The notes under the pieces were generated by a model. The model did no database searches and was not told the DNA's origin. It saw only the letters and a program-made list of their open reading frames with translations. Of a stretch of 64,000 nt of DNA, positions 33,892 through 41,671 are shown in pieces. A program made the translations under genes and the position numbers. Origin of the DNA: Thermicanus aegyptius DSM 12793 (lineage in GTDB: Bacteria; Bacillota; Bacilli; Thermicanales; Thermicanaceae); contig NZ_KI783301.1 in the NCBI RefSeq assembly GCF_000510645.1, positions 996,704-1,060,703 of the forward strand. Direction: 5' to 3'. Numbering within the stretch: the stretch's first letter is position 1; every line of letters begins with the position of its first letter.

Positions 33892-33923
33892 AAAAACCCG
33901 CCTTTCGCAGTGCGGGTTTTTTT
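33892..33923. terminator. Bidirectional terminator
   Basis: AAAAACCCGC (33892-33901) pairs with GCGGGTTTTT (33912-33921), with further T. It sits between the convergent chemoreceptor and antiporter genes. Confidence 0.88.
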
Positions 33924-33973
33924 ATGCAAATAATCCATGGTGTTTCGGTTCTAATACAGAGAAGTATGCGTTT

Positions 33974-35017
33974 TTATACGAAGAAGAAAGCCGTCCCCAA
34001 GATCGCATAGACAGCCAGAAGAAGAACTCCTTCAAACCAGTTGGTCTCTCCATCCCGGGAGATGGAAGAGGCGATGAAGACCGCCACACCGATCGCTCCC
34101 AATTCCACCGGCATAAAAAGAAGATCCATGGGTTTGCCGAAGAGGAGACTGATGAGAACGAGGAGGGGCGCAACAAAGAGGGCGATCTGAAGGCTGGAAC
34201 CGATGGCGATCTCCACGGAGGCTCCGATGCGGTTTTTCATCGCCAAGGTGATGGCTGCGGCGTGTTCGGCGGCGTTACCTACGATGGCGATGAGGAATGC
34301 CCCGATGAACAACTCCGACCAACCCAGCTGGAGCGCTACATCTTCTACCGTGGAGACGATCCATTCACTAACGATCGCCACGCCGATGGTGGCCAGTGCC
34401 AGCATGAGAATCGATACGCCTTTTCCCCACATGGGTTCCCCTTGCTCCGACTCCTCTTCGGACAGATGAACCTTATGTGTAATCATGGAGAAAATGAGCC
34501 AAAGGAGATAAACCAGGATGAGGAGGACAGCGGTGACAAGGCTTAGGTTCATCTCATCCTTTCCGGAAAAAACCCCAAAAAAGATGGCTGGAATAAAAAG
34601 GGCAATCACTCCTAGGAGCATCAAGGTAGCGTTATGTCCTGCGATTCGTACATTAAACGTCTGAAATGGATACTTGACCCCTCCCATCAAAACGCTTAAA
34701 CCCAATACCAAAAGAAGGTTTCCAATGATCGATCCGGTGATGGAGGCTTTCACCATCGTAAAAAGTCCTTCCTTGATGAGAAAGATCGAGATGATCAGCT
34801 CCGCAGCATTGCCGAAGGTGGCATTCAAGAAGCCACCGATGCGCTGGCCTGCGTAGTGGGCTACGGATTCCGTTGCTTTACCCAGGAGGCTGGCCATCAT
34901 AAGCAGGGAGAGGATGCTGCTTCCAAAGCGGAGATAGAGGTGTGCCGGGCTAAAATGGAGCGCCAAGGCGAAAAGGAAAGTAACCAGGATGATTCCGTAA
35001 TAGAGAGGACGTTTCAT
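33974..35017 (-). CDS. Calcium/proton antiporter (CaCA superfamily, CAX family)
   Basis: The 347-residue protein with about 11 membrane segments has two inverted alpha-repeat motifs: GGFLNATFGNAAELIISIF and FLIAIVGNAAEHAAAITLAMKN. The GNAxE sequences bind Ca2+. An acidic loop (HLSEEESEQGEP) separates the halves. It exports Ca2+ using the proton gradient, as YfkE does in B. subtilis. The start at 35017 (MKRPLYY) follows GGAAGGG; the ATG at 35038 is less well placed. Confidence 0.9.
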   Translation of the reverse strand: MKRPLYYGIILVTFLFALALHFSPAHLYLRFGSSILSLLMMASLLGKATESVAHYAGQRIGGFLNATFGNAAELIISIFLIKEGLFTMVKASITGSIIGNLLLVLGLSVLMGGVKYPFQTFNVRIAGHNATLMLLGVIALFIPAIFFGVFSGKDEMNLSLVTAVLLILVYLLWLIFSMITHKVHLSEEESEQGEPMWGKGVSILMLALATIGVAIVSEWIVSTVEDVALQLGWSELFIGAFLIAIVGNAAEHAAAITLAMKNRIGASVEIAIGSSLQIALFVAPLLVLISLLFGKPMDLLFMPVELGAIGVAVFIASSISRDGETNWFEGVLLLAVYAILGTAFFFV

Positions 35018-35089
35018 ACTTCCCTTCCTTTCGAACATTTTCTTCCAATTAGTCTATCGGATCTATGGGAAAAAGTCTAGTGATATCCC

Positions 35090-35118
35090 TTGAAATAGAA
35101 CATATGTTCCTATATACT
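35090..35118 (+). promoter_or_regulatory. Promoter with an embedded perfect LexA (SOS) box
   Basis: TTGAAA (35090-35095), a 17-nt spacer and TATACT (35113-35118). Inside the spacer is GAACATATGTTC (35098-35109), a perfect match to the Gram-positive LexA/DinR box GAAC-N4-GTTC. The promoter drives the ComK-family gene. Confidence 0.75.
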
Positions 35119-35150
35119 AAAAGAAAGTCCTGTCCTAAGGAGGAGTTGCC

Positions 35151-35663
35151 ATGAATCCATCCGATTTCTTTCAGGAGGGAGTTGCCTTTCTACCCAGCAA
35201 TGAACCGGGGCTGGGGGAGATGCTTCGCATCCATGGAAAGAATGGGGAAGTTCACCTGGAACGGATTAGCGTGCGCACCTACCTTAACCATTTGGCCCGC
35301 CATTTCGGTGCAGATATCTCCTCATTGCGGCATCAATATGGCCAAATTTTATCCAAGAAACAAATGCTCCCTCTAACCCTTGCTCCCCAATGGACTCTGA
35401 TGCCCGTCACGGTACGCATCCCGGTGGGAAAACAGTCTTCTTATGGCTGGGTTGTCGCCCGTTCGATCGAAGAGGTGAAAGGGGAGGGCAAAGAATTGAC
35501 CCTCTTTCTAAAGGGGAATCATCAGATTCGTGTCTTACATTCGGAAAATGAATTACACAGGATTCTCCGCAATGTTCAGTTGGTGGAACTTCATTATCAG
35601 ATCACCCATCAACCTCCGGAATGGGTAAAGGAGAAGAAAGAAAGTTACTTCCACCTTTTTTAA
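35151..35663 (+). CDS. ComK-family competence transcription factor
   Basis: The 170-residue protein aligns along its length with ComK: GVAFLP at the start, RHFGADISSLRHQYGQILSK matching the FFGSSYAGRKAGTYEV region, PLTLAPQWTLMPVTVRIPVG before the family's conserved GW (SSYGWVVARSIEEV), and a C-terminal LHSENELHRILRNVQLVE helix. In B. subtilis ComK activates DNA uptake genes by binding two AT-boxes. This protein is about 20 residues shorter at the C terminus, where ComK has its MecA-degradation tag, so its turnover may differ. RBS AAGGAGGAG. The promoter holds a LexA box, so it is probably induced by DNA damage. Confidence 0.75.
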   Translation: MNPSDFFQEGVAFLPSNEPGLGEMLRIHGKNGEVHLERISVRTYLNHLARHFGADISSLRHQYGQILSKKQMLPLTLAPQWTLMPVTVRIPVGKQSSYGWVVARSIEEVKGEGKELTLFLKGNHQIRVLHSENELHRILRNVQLVELHYQITHQPPEWVKEKKESYFHLF

Positions 35664-35853
35664 ACTATGCATTTACCCCATAAAACCTACCGCTTTTTAA
35701 CAGGATAAAGCATCAAATCTTCCTTTCTTTTCCCGTTTTACTGTACGAAGGGGTGCGATTCATCCTGTTTTTCGTCTCATATTTCTGCAGATTCCCCTTT
35801 AAAAGCGAACGTGTGATTCTATAGCCATTCCATTACATTATACATGCGCGCGG

Positions 35854-35876
35854 ATAAAGGGGACCGGTCCCTTTAT
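35854..35876. promoter_or_regulatory. Near-perfect palindrome before the sigma-factor gene
   Basis: ATAAAGGG and CCCTTTAT flank GACCGGTC (one extra G on the left arm). It lies just upstream of the AAAGGGG ribosome site. It may be an operator or an mRNA hairpin. Confidence 0.55.
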
Positions 35877-35897
35877 GTTTAGAAAGGGGATCGTTGT

Positions 35898-36470
35898 ATG
35901 AAAAAAATTGGAAGTATGGAGACCGGGCATGATGAGAGGGAAGGGGCAAAAGAAGCATTTGAAGTGATTTTTAAGGCATATCAGCCGCTTTTGCGCCACC
36001 TGGTACATCGCATCTCTTACCTGGGAGAGTGGGAGGAGGCCATGTCGATTGCCTCGATTGCCCTCTACGATGCTTATCTTCGGTTCGATCCGAAAAAAGG
36101 AAGTTTCGGTGCCTTTGCTAAGCGGTACGTGCGAGGAAGGCTCCTGCATTACGTCGGTAAGGAGAAAAAATACAGGGAGCGGCAACAATGGACAGGAAAA
36201 TCCCGGGAGGAGGACGGCGAGGGGCGGAAGATCGAGAACCTGGTTCAAGAAAATCCCATCCCCGCAGCAGAGTTATCCTTGGATATTAAGAAAGCACTTC
36301 ATTCCCTTACCGAGAAGGAGCGCCGATGCATCGTAGCCATCTATGTGGAAGGCCTCCCTTTAGCTCGAGTGGCCGAGAGGGAAGGAGTTAGCCACGCTAC
36401 GGTATCGACCTGGAAAATGAGGGGCCTTTCCAAACTAAAAAAAGAACTTTTTCCTCGTCATGATTTTTAG
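35898..36470 (+). CDS. SigO-like alternative RNA polymerase sigma factor
   Basis: The 190-residue sigma-70 family protein has region 2 at about residues 20-90 (AYQPLLRHLVHRIS, DAYLRFDPKKGSFGAFAKRY) and region 4 at about 130-185 (LTEKERRCIVAIYVEGLPLA, GVSHATVSTWKMRGLSKLKK). Region 3 is replaced by a short charged linker. The yvrJ gene 220 nt downstream points to the SigO-RsoA group of B. subtilis, where yvrJ lies in the same cluster; there the sigma functions are split between two proteins, whereas here they are in one. The target genes are unknown. RBS AAAGGGG. Confidence 0.8.
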   Translation: MKKIGSMETGHDEREGAKEAFEVIFKAYQPLLRHLVHRISYLGEWEEAMSIASIALYDAYLRFDPKKGSFGAFAKRYVRGRLLHYVGKEKKYRERQQWTGKSREEDGEGRKIENLVQENPIPAAELSLDIKKALHSLTEKERRCIVAIYVEGLPLARVAEREGVSHATVSTWKMRGLSKLKKELFPRHDF

Positions 36471-36519
36471 GGGGTGAAAGGTATATATGAGGTGTCCCCA
36501 CCGGAATGAGAAAAGGAAT

Positions 36520-36622
36520 GGGGAACTTCGATTCCCCTCGCTTAATTAATCCTCTCTACCCCCTCATCACATTCAGGTTGATCTGTTATTCTCTAAGACC
36601 CTCGATGGATGAGGGGGTTTTT
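36520..36622 (+). terminator. Structured region with competing hairpins and terminator
   Basis: GGGGAA (36520-36525) pairs with TTCCCC (36532-36537). Further on, ACCCCCTCATC (36558-36568) is perfectly complementary to GATGAGGGGGT (36608-36618), which is followed by T residues. The same right arm can instead pair with ACCCTC (36598-36603). The two pairings exclude each other, so this may be an attenuator between the sigma gene and yvrJ rather than a plain terminator. Confidence 0.5.
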
Positions 36623-36693
36623 ATCTCCCCCGTGAGAGGTGAGAAGAGGATGGACAGAAAGGGTTTGATTGATGAAGGAAAGGAGGCTTGGAC

Positions 36694-36840
36694 ATGAGTG
36701 AGTGGACTTCTCTTTTGGCAAACCTTGGTTTTCCCATTGTGGTAACCTTTTATCTCTTGACGAGGATTGAGGGAAAACTTCAATCTTTAGACGAGACCAT
36801 TCGCCAGTTAAGCCAAACCATTCATCAGATGAAGGGATAA
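36694..36840 (+). CDS. yvrJ: YvrJ family small membrane-associated protein
   Basis: This 48-residue protein (MSEWTSLLANLGFPIVVTFY, then LLTRIEGKLQSLDETIRQLS) matches the YvrJ family: one short hydrophobic segment ending in YLLTRIExKL and an amphipathic helix. The gene is too small for many gene finders. RBS AAAGGAGG. A 15-codon frame (MDRKGLIDEGKEAWT) starts at 36650 and ends overlapping this ATG as ATGA, possibly a coupled leader peptide. In B. subtilis yvrJ belongs to the SigO locus, consistent with the sigma gene upstream. Confidence 0.8.
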   Translation: MSEWTSLLANLGFPIVVTFYLLTRIEGKLQSLDETIRQLSQTIHQMKG

Positions 36841-36939
36841 GCATGGTTTGCATGTAAGGCATAGATCAGAAGCGGGGAGGAATAATGAAAAAAGAGCTCC
36901 ATCCCTGTTATTTTATCATGATGTCAAGAGGTGAAGCGC

Positions 36940-37161
36940 ATGAGAGTGGCCTTTGTGGGGATCCGTAAAGATAAAGATGGTCGGATTACCCATTTTCTCA
37001 CCGATCAAGGAAATGTCATCTCTTTTAAAGAGGCGGAACGTCTGGTCCGGGAAGGATATGTCGATTCCTTGACAGAGATTCATGAAGACGGAAGCTGGAA
37101 GATGGATCTTCCCACGGCAAGGGAGGAAGGGAATAATCTCGATGATTTGCCCGAATTTTGA
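36940..37161 (+). CDS. DUF3892-type small protein
   Basis: The 73-residue protein begins MRVAFVGIRKDKDGRITHFL and continues NVISFKEAERLVREGYVDSL, the DUF3892 pattern (a short beta-rich domain with KDxxGRI and an ISxxEA helix). The function is unknown. ATG 36940 lies 6 nt after AGAGGTGA; GTG 36931 overlaps that ribosome site. It is a stand-alone gene. Confidence 0.65.
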   Translation: MRVAFVGIRKDKDGRITHFLTDQGNVISFKEAERLVREGYVDSLTEIHEDGSWKMDLPTAREEGNNLDDLPEF

Positions 37162-37304
37162 CGAATGGAGAACATTTCAGAAGAGATGGAAGGAATTCCG
37201 GGACTTTTCTTGAAGATATGATAGAAAGAGGTTGAAGATCTGAGAACGGCAGGTTAGACTGATAGTGGTAAGAGGATTAAAGGCAGGAATGGAGGAAAGA
37301 AGGA

Positions 37305-37697
37305 ATGGCGGAAAAAGGAGATTACGGATCGATTCGAATCGCCGATGAGGTGGTGGCTGTGATCGCTGGGATTGCTGCCAGCGACACGCCTGGCATTGCC
37401 TCCATGTCGGGGGGAATAACCGAGGGGCTGGCCAACCGTCTGATGGGAAAGAACATCCGTAAAGGCGTAAAGGTAGAGGTTGGGGAAGAGGAGGCAGTGA
37501 TTCAACTAAAGGTAATCGTCGAGTACGGGACGAAGATTGATGAGGTTTGCCGTACTTTACAGCATAATGTGAAAGATGCGGTTGAATCGATGACCGGGCT
37601 TAACGTGGTAGAGGTAAACGTTTTGGTGGAAGGAGTGGAGTTTCCGGAGGCACCCGTCCCGGCAGAAGAGGGGGAGGAGGGAATACGCCTCAAATAA
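37305..37697 (+). CDS. Asp23/Gls24 family envelope-stress protein
   Basis: The 130-residue protein contains IRIADEVVAVIAGIAASDTPGIASMSGG (two joined blocks) and VIVEYGTKIDEVCRTLQHNV, the Asp23/Gls24 fold. Family members are abundant alkaline-shock or cell-envelope-associated proteins, often tethered at the membrane by partners such as AmaP; none is seen here. It ends in an acidic tail. RBS GGAGGAAAGAAGG. It is convergent with ftsW. Confidence 0.88.
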   Translation: MAEKGDYGSIRIADEVVAVIAGIAASDTPGIASMSGGITEGLANRLMGKNIRKGVKVEVGEEEAVIQLKVIVEYGTKIDEVCRTLQHNVKDAVESMTGLNVVEVNVLVEGVEFPEAPVPAEEGEEGIRLK

Positions 37698-37717
37698 GCT
37701 CTAACGAGATCCGAAGG

Positions 37718-37744
37718 AAGGCATAGGGATGAACCCTATGCCTT
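37718..37744. terminator. Convergent hairpin between asp23 and ftsW
   Basis: AAGGCATAGGG (37718-37728) pairs perfectly with CCCTATGCCTT (37734-37744). The right arm includes the ftsW stop codon. The T-runs are short. Confidence 0.65.
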
Positions 37745-38896
37745 ATTATATCGTTGATGTGGGAGTAAGCCTTCTTTTGCCGATTTTTCCCTTTCGGTCT
37801 TCGAAACTTCCCTGGAGATGGAAAGGACGATGCCGATGGAAAGGAGGGTAATGAGCAAGGAAGAACCCCCATAGCTGATGAGGGGGAGGGGGACGCCGGT
37901 AATGGGGATGCTCCCCGTTACCCCTCCGATATTGATCAGAACCTGGATTGCAATTCCGCTGACCACCCCCACACCTACGAGGTTTGCAAAGAGATCCTTC
38001 GCCTTTAAGGAGAGAAGCAGCGCTCTCCAAAGGAGGCCGATGTAGAGAAGGAGGAAGATCAATATGCCGATAAACCCCAATTCTTCCGCAATGATGGAAA
38101 AGATAAAATCGGTCTGGGGATACGGGAGGTAATGAAACTTTTGGATACTTTGCCCCAGTCCCACCCCAAATAAACGCCCATGACCTATGGCATAAAGGGA
38201 TTGAATCAGGTGGTAGCCGGAATCACTCGGATCCTGCCAGGGATTTAAGAAGCTGGTAAAGCGTCGTATTCGATGATCTCCAGTAAAGATATAGATAAGC
38301 AAGAGAGGAGCTGCCGCTAAAAAGAAGATCATAAGATGGTGGACGCGAACTCCACCGGTAAACATCACCATGACCGCGGTACCGAGAAGAAGAGCGGCCG
38401 TGCCGAAATCATTCTGGAGAAGAATAACTCCTGCAAAAAGTGCTGTCATGATGATGAGGGGAAGAAACCCTCGACGGAAGTCTCGTATTTTTTCTCCCTT
38501 TTTACTAATCATCGCAGCCAGATAGAGAATAAGCCCCACCTTCGCAAATTCGGCAGGTTGGATCGTCATGCTCCCCAAATCGATCCATCCCCTAGCACCA
38601 TTTCTCACCGTTCCCAAACCGGGAATAAAAACGGTAAAAAGAAAGAGAAGGGAGCCGATTCCAAACAGGGCATAAAGGCGTTTATAAAACGTATAGGGAA
38701 GATTCATGGCGATGAACATTCCCAAAAGCCCAATCCCTGCCCAAAGGAGCTGTTTTTTTGTAAAATAGAGGGGATCTCCATGATCGGTGTATGAGATGAT
38801 CTGGCTGGAGCTAAAAACCATGAGAACGCCAAATCCAACCAAAAGAAGGGTAAGGAAGAGGAGAAGGAAATCTGGGGTGCCGCGGATGCGTTCCAT
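37736..38896 (-). CDS. ftsW: Peptidoglycan polymerase FtsW/SpoVE family
   Basis: The 386-residue SEDS protein has ten hydrophobic segments. Family motifs: GTVRNGARGWIDLGSMTIQPAEFAKV (two blocks), the catalytic-Asp region QNDFGTAALLLG, GLGQSIQKFHYLPYPQTDFI, FSIIAEELGFIG and ITGVPLPLISYGGSSL. It polymerises lipid II with a partner class B PBP, either at division (FtsW) or in the spore (SpoVE); sequence alone does not separate these well. ATG 38896 is chosen because AAGGACGGG lies upstream. Confidence 0.88.
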   Translation of the reverse strand: MERIRGTPDFLLLFLTLLLVGFGVLMVFSSSQIISYTDHGDPLYFTKKQLLWAGIGLLGMFIAMNLPYTFYKRLYALFGIGSLLFLFTVFIPGLGTVRNGARGWIDLGSMTIQPAEFAKVGLILYLAAMISKKGEKIRDFRRGFLPLIIMTALFAGVILLQNDFGTAALLLGTAVMVMFTGGVRVHHLMIFFLAAAPLLLIYIFTGDHRIRRFTSFLNPWQDPSDSGYHLIQSLYAIGHGRLFGVGLGQSIQKFHYLPYPQTDFIFSIIAEELGFIGILIFLLLYIGLLWRALLLSLKAKDLFANLVGVGVVSGIAIQVLINIGGVTGSIPITGVPLPLISYGGSSLLITLLSIGIVLSISREVSKTEREKSAKEGLLPHQRYNKA

Positions 38897-39023
38897 GGGA
38901 ATCCCGTCCTTTCTATATGCCATTATAGACGAGCAGGAGAGAATTGACCAGAACCTCTTTGAATGGATATTGCCACCAGGGTATAGATAGGGTAAGGTTA
39001 TAGTAAGATAAGGGGGTGAATGG

Positions 39024-40211
39024 ATGAAGCTTTATCTCCAGAACCCATATTTGCGGCAATTTACCGCCCAGGTCCTTGATACTCTGGATTGGAAAGGGAA
39101 AACCGCCCTCATTCTTGATCGAACCGCTTTTTACCCTACGGGAGGGGGACAGCCCCATGATACCGGCGTTCTAGGGGATTATCCTGTTGTGGAAGTGGAA
39201 GAACACGAGGGGAGGATTCTTCATCTCATTGAAGGAGAGTATCGGGGAGAGAAGAGGCTCGCAGGCATGATTAATTGGGAGCGACGATTTGACCACATGC
39301 AGCAGCATGCAGGGCAACATCTCCTCTCCGCGGTTTTAAAGAAAATGTACGGGATAGAAACGCACGCCTTTCATCTGGGTAGAGAGGAGAGCACCATCGA
39401 TATTTCCCCATTTCACCCCTTTCCCATTCATGAAGTAGAGGAAAAAATCTATGGCATCGTTCTTGAAAATTGCTCCATTGAGACCCACTACCTCCCAAGG
39501 GAGGAGGTTGATCCGCGGATCCTTGATGAGACGAAGAGCCTCGCCTCCTATATTCGTTTTGTCGAGATCGAGGGTTTTGAGGGGATCGCTTGCCAGGGGA
39601 CTCATCCTTCCCGGACCGGGGAGATTGGATTGGTGAAGATTATCGGAGTTGAAAGCGATAAAGAGAATCTTCGTCTCACCTTTTTGGCTGGAATGCGGGC
39701 GCTCAGGAGATTTCAAGGGGACATGGAGCATCTGAACCAAGCCCTCCGCCTCCTTAAGACGAACCGGATCGATTTTTCAAAGCGGATGATAGAGATCAAA
39801 GAGAAACAAGAGAGTTTAAAGCGAAAAAACCGTCTTCTCACCCAAGAGAAATTGGAATGGGAAAAAAGGTGGAGGATGCGGGAAGCCCTCAGCCTCGGGG
39901 GAGTTACGATCCACTTTCAATTTTGGGAAGAACGCTCTTTTCAAGAGCTTAAGGAATTGGCCAAAATCATCATCGAAGAACCGGGCCAGTTGGTGCTCTT
40001 CGCCACCTTAACTCCTGCAGGACAAGCCATCGCTGCCTGTTCACAAAATATTCCATACTCTATGGTAGACATCGTGAAGAAGTTATTTCCAGATGGGAAG
40101 GGAGGAGGGAGTCGCGTCTTTGCCCAAATGGAAGGAAAACGGGAGCATCTCCTAGAACGGTGGGAAACGGTGTATCATGATTTAAAGAATGAATTGCTTT
40201 CTAAAGGGTAG
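39024..40211 (+). CDS. Alanyl-tRNA editing protein AlaX (long form with DHHA1 domain)
   Basis: The 395-residue trans-editing enzyme removes serine or glycine from mischarged tRNA-Ala. The editing domain has the zinc site HMQQHAGQHLLS (HxxxH) and CQGTHPSRTGEIG (CxxxH), after the typical opening FYPTGGGQPHDTG. A coiled coil (about residues 250-290) and a C-terminal DHHA1-like domain (GGGSRVFAQMEGK) complete the AlaX-L form. RBS GGGGGTGAATGG. It diverges from ftsW across a short intergenic region. Confidence 0.9.
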   Translation: MKLYLQNPYLRQFTAQVLDTLDWKGKTALILDRTAFYPTGGGQPHDTGVLGDYPVVEVEEHEGRILHLIEGEYRGEKRLAGMINWERRFDHMQQHAGQHLLSAVLKKMYGIETHAFHLGREESTIDISPFHPFPIHEVEEKIYGIVLENCSIETHYLPREEVDPRILDETKSLASYIRFVEIEGFEGIACQGTHPSRTGEIGLVKIIGVESDKENLRLTFLAGMRALRRFQGDMEHLNQALRLLKTNRIDFSKRMIEIKEKQESLKRKNRLLTQEKLEWEKRWRMREALSLGGVTIHFQFWEERSFQELKELAKIIIEEPGQLVLFATLTPAGQAIAACSQNIPYSMVDIVKKLFPDGKGGGSRVFAQMEGKREHLLERWETVYHDLKNELLSKG

Positions 40212-40237
40212 GATACATCTTGAAGGAGGTGTAACCG

Positions 40238-40681
40238 ATGCCTAACGTAAGGGAGATGATGACCGCAAATGTGGAAACAGCTACCCTCAAGGATAATATG
40301 TATGAGGTTGCCGTCAAGATGAAAGAGAGGAATGTCGGTGCGATCCCGATCGTGGACGGAAAGAGACCGATCGGTATCATTACCGACCGAGATATCGTGA
40401 TTCGCGGGACGGCAGAAAGGAAACCGGGATCAACCGCCGTGGAAGAGATTATGACAAAAAACCCCATCACCATACAGCCTACAGCCAGTGCGGAAGAGGC
40501 GAGCGAGATGATGGCGGAGCATCAGATCCGTAGGTTGATCGTCGTTGAGAATGGGGAGATGGTAGGAATTCTGGCGATGAAAGATCTTACCGATCAAAGA
40601 AGCACCCTTCCCTTCGCCCATGATGCGATTGCCGAGATCTCCGAAACCCGCGCTGAACATCAATCGGAATTACGACATTAA
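40238..40681 (+). CDS. CBS-domain pair protein
   Basis: The 147-residue protein consists of two CBS motifs: VREMMTANVETATLKDNMYE, ending IGIITDRDIVIRG, and VEEIMTKNPITIQPTASAEE, ending VGILAMKDL. Such stand-alone pairs bind adenine nucleotides and regulate partners. No enzyme is fused or adjacent. RBS AGGAGGTG. It is the last gene before the apparent island boundary. Confidence 0.9.
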   Translation: MPNVREMMTANVETATLKDNMYEVAVKMKERNVGAIPIVDGKRPIGIITDRDIVIRGTAERKPGSTAVEEIMTKNPITIQPTASAEEASEMMAEHQIRRLIVVENGEMVGILAMKDLTDQRSTLPFAHDAIAEISETRAEHQSELRH

Positions 40682-40687
40682 ATGCTG

Positions 40688-40726
40688 AAGATGGTGTCCG
40701 AAAAGTAATCTGGGGACACCATCTTT
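40688..40726 (+). terminator. Strong terminator of the CBS gene
   Basis: AAGATGGTGTCC (40688-40699) pairs with GGACACCATCTT (40714-40725), followed by T and AATT. Confidence 0.85.
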
Positions 40727-41033
40727 AATTCGTAGGCCGTTCCATCCAGTATAAAGGTGCTGGACGTGGATGTAGTGTATGTGGACGAAAGAAATATTCT
40801 CAGTATCAAGTGATAAAAATTTTTGTTGTAGAGGATAATAGAAGGATATAAGGTTATCGATTCAATTTCCAATTTAAAGTTATTTGCCCCTAAAGACATG
40901 AAAAGGGGATTTGTTAGCATAACTTCTTGAGAAGGAAACGATGTGGAAGGCGACAGAAGGATTGATTCTCTAGACAGAATGAAAAAGCTTGAATGGAGAA
41001 CGAAGATCAATTTAATTCTGCTTTGGGAAACCT
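40727..41033. other. AT-rich gap at the island boundary, no supported gene
   Basis: A minus-strand frame runs through this stretch but would read across the CBS terminator and resembles no family. I see no promoter or RNA gene. Confidence 0.4.
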
Positions 41034-41109
41034 CCATTCACCTAACTGCGGTCGCGGCCCGGCCGGGTTCGTGCTAATCGCGCGACCCAGGGCAGCTTAA
41101 GGTGAATGG
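41034..41109. repeat. Nested GC-rich inverted repeat at the left edge of the island
   Basis: The outer arms CCATTCACCTAA (41034-41045) and TTAAGGTGAATGG (41097-41109) differ by one extra A. Inside, GGTCGCG (41050-41056) pairs with CGCGACC, and CTGC/GCAG can extend it. The core is far richer in GC than both sides. It stands exactly where the heme A synthase stump stops, so it may be a mobile or recombination remnant. Confidence 0.6.
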
Positions 41110-41174
41110 ACCGTGAACACGGGAACGTTGAGTGAAATCCCCCTGCAGGAAGTAAAGATAGGCTCAAGCGCAGC

Positions 41175-41291
41175 CCATGTATTGCCGCATCCGTCAGCCG
41201 AACCGGCATTTGCAACAAGCGCCCCCGCCAGTTGTACAAGGAACATTCCAACAGTAGTCAACACAGAAAATGATCGCAACGATTTGTTCAT
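41175..41291 (-). pseudogene. ctaA: Heme A synthase (ctaA), first 39 codons only
   Basis: Reading leftwards from ATG 41291, the protein starts MNKSLRSFSVLTTVGMFLVQ, LAGALVANAGSADGCGNTW, matching the CtaA N terminus through TM1 and the GxGCGxxW loop. The next residues in the family are PLCHG; here the frame continues AALEPIFTSC and stops at 41097 without similarity. About 260 residues are missing. GGGGAGTGAA precedes the start. It follows qoxD in the same direction, so a complete ctaA once closed the qox operon. Heme A for the oxidase must be made by another gene copy. Confidence 0.75.
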
Positions 41292-41373
41292 GACATTTCA
41301 CTCCCCGGTCAATATATCCGCTTTTGGACTTGTCGATTCGGTGACTCCGGTTTTCAGCATAAATGCTTAGCCG

Positions 41374-41670
41374 CTAAAACGACATGACCCAAGCAGATCC
41401 CCCGATTACAGTTACGGCAAGAACAATTCCGACCGCCAAAGTTAAAAGAATATACCCCCGGTTTTTGTTTTCTTTCACATGCATAAAATAATAAATCTGG
41501 ACCAAAAATTGCAAACAAGCAGCGATCAGTATGGACACAACGAGAAATGTTTTTTCCATCATATCATTTAGCACCAGCACCAATGGAATAATCGTTAAGA
41601 CAAGCGAGTAGATAAAACCTGCAATATACGGTTTGGCTGATGAATGGTTCCCCGGTTGAATTTTCGACAT
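41374..41670 (-). CDS. qoxD: Menaquinol oxidase aa3-600 subunit IV
   Basis: The 98-residue protein has three membrane helices, with KPYIAGFIYSLVLTIIPLVL and FLVQIYYFMHVKENKNRGYI typical of the small CyoD/QoxD/CtaF subunit that aids assembly of the oxidase. It starts 1 nt after the qoxC stop in the order qoxA-B-C-D. Confidence 0.88.
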   Translation of the reverse strand: MSKIQPGNHSSAKPYIAGFIYSLVLTIIPLVLVLNDMMEKTFLVVSILIAACLQFLVQIYYFMHVKENKNRGYILLTLAVGIVLAVTVIGGSAWVMSF

Positions 41671-41671
41671 T

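Noticed and set aside
40678..41037. 119-codon minus-strand reading frame after the CBS gene
   Set aside because: It would be translated through a strong terminator hairpin, has no ribosome site and resembles no family.
41042..41109. Integron attC-like site in the GC-rich inverted repeat
   Set aside because: ACCTAAC fits the RYYYAAC half, but the opposite end reads CTTAAGG and not GTTRRRY, and no integrase or cassette array is present.
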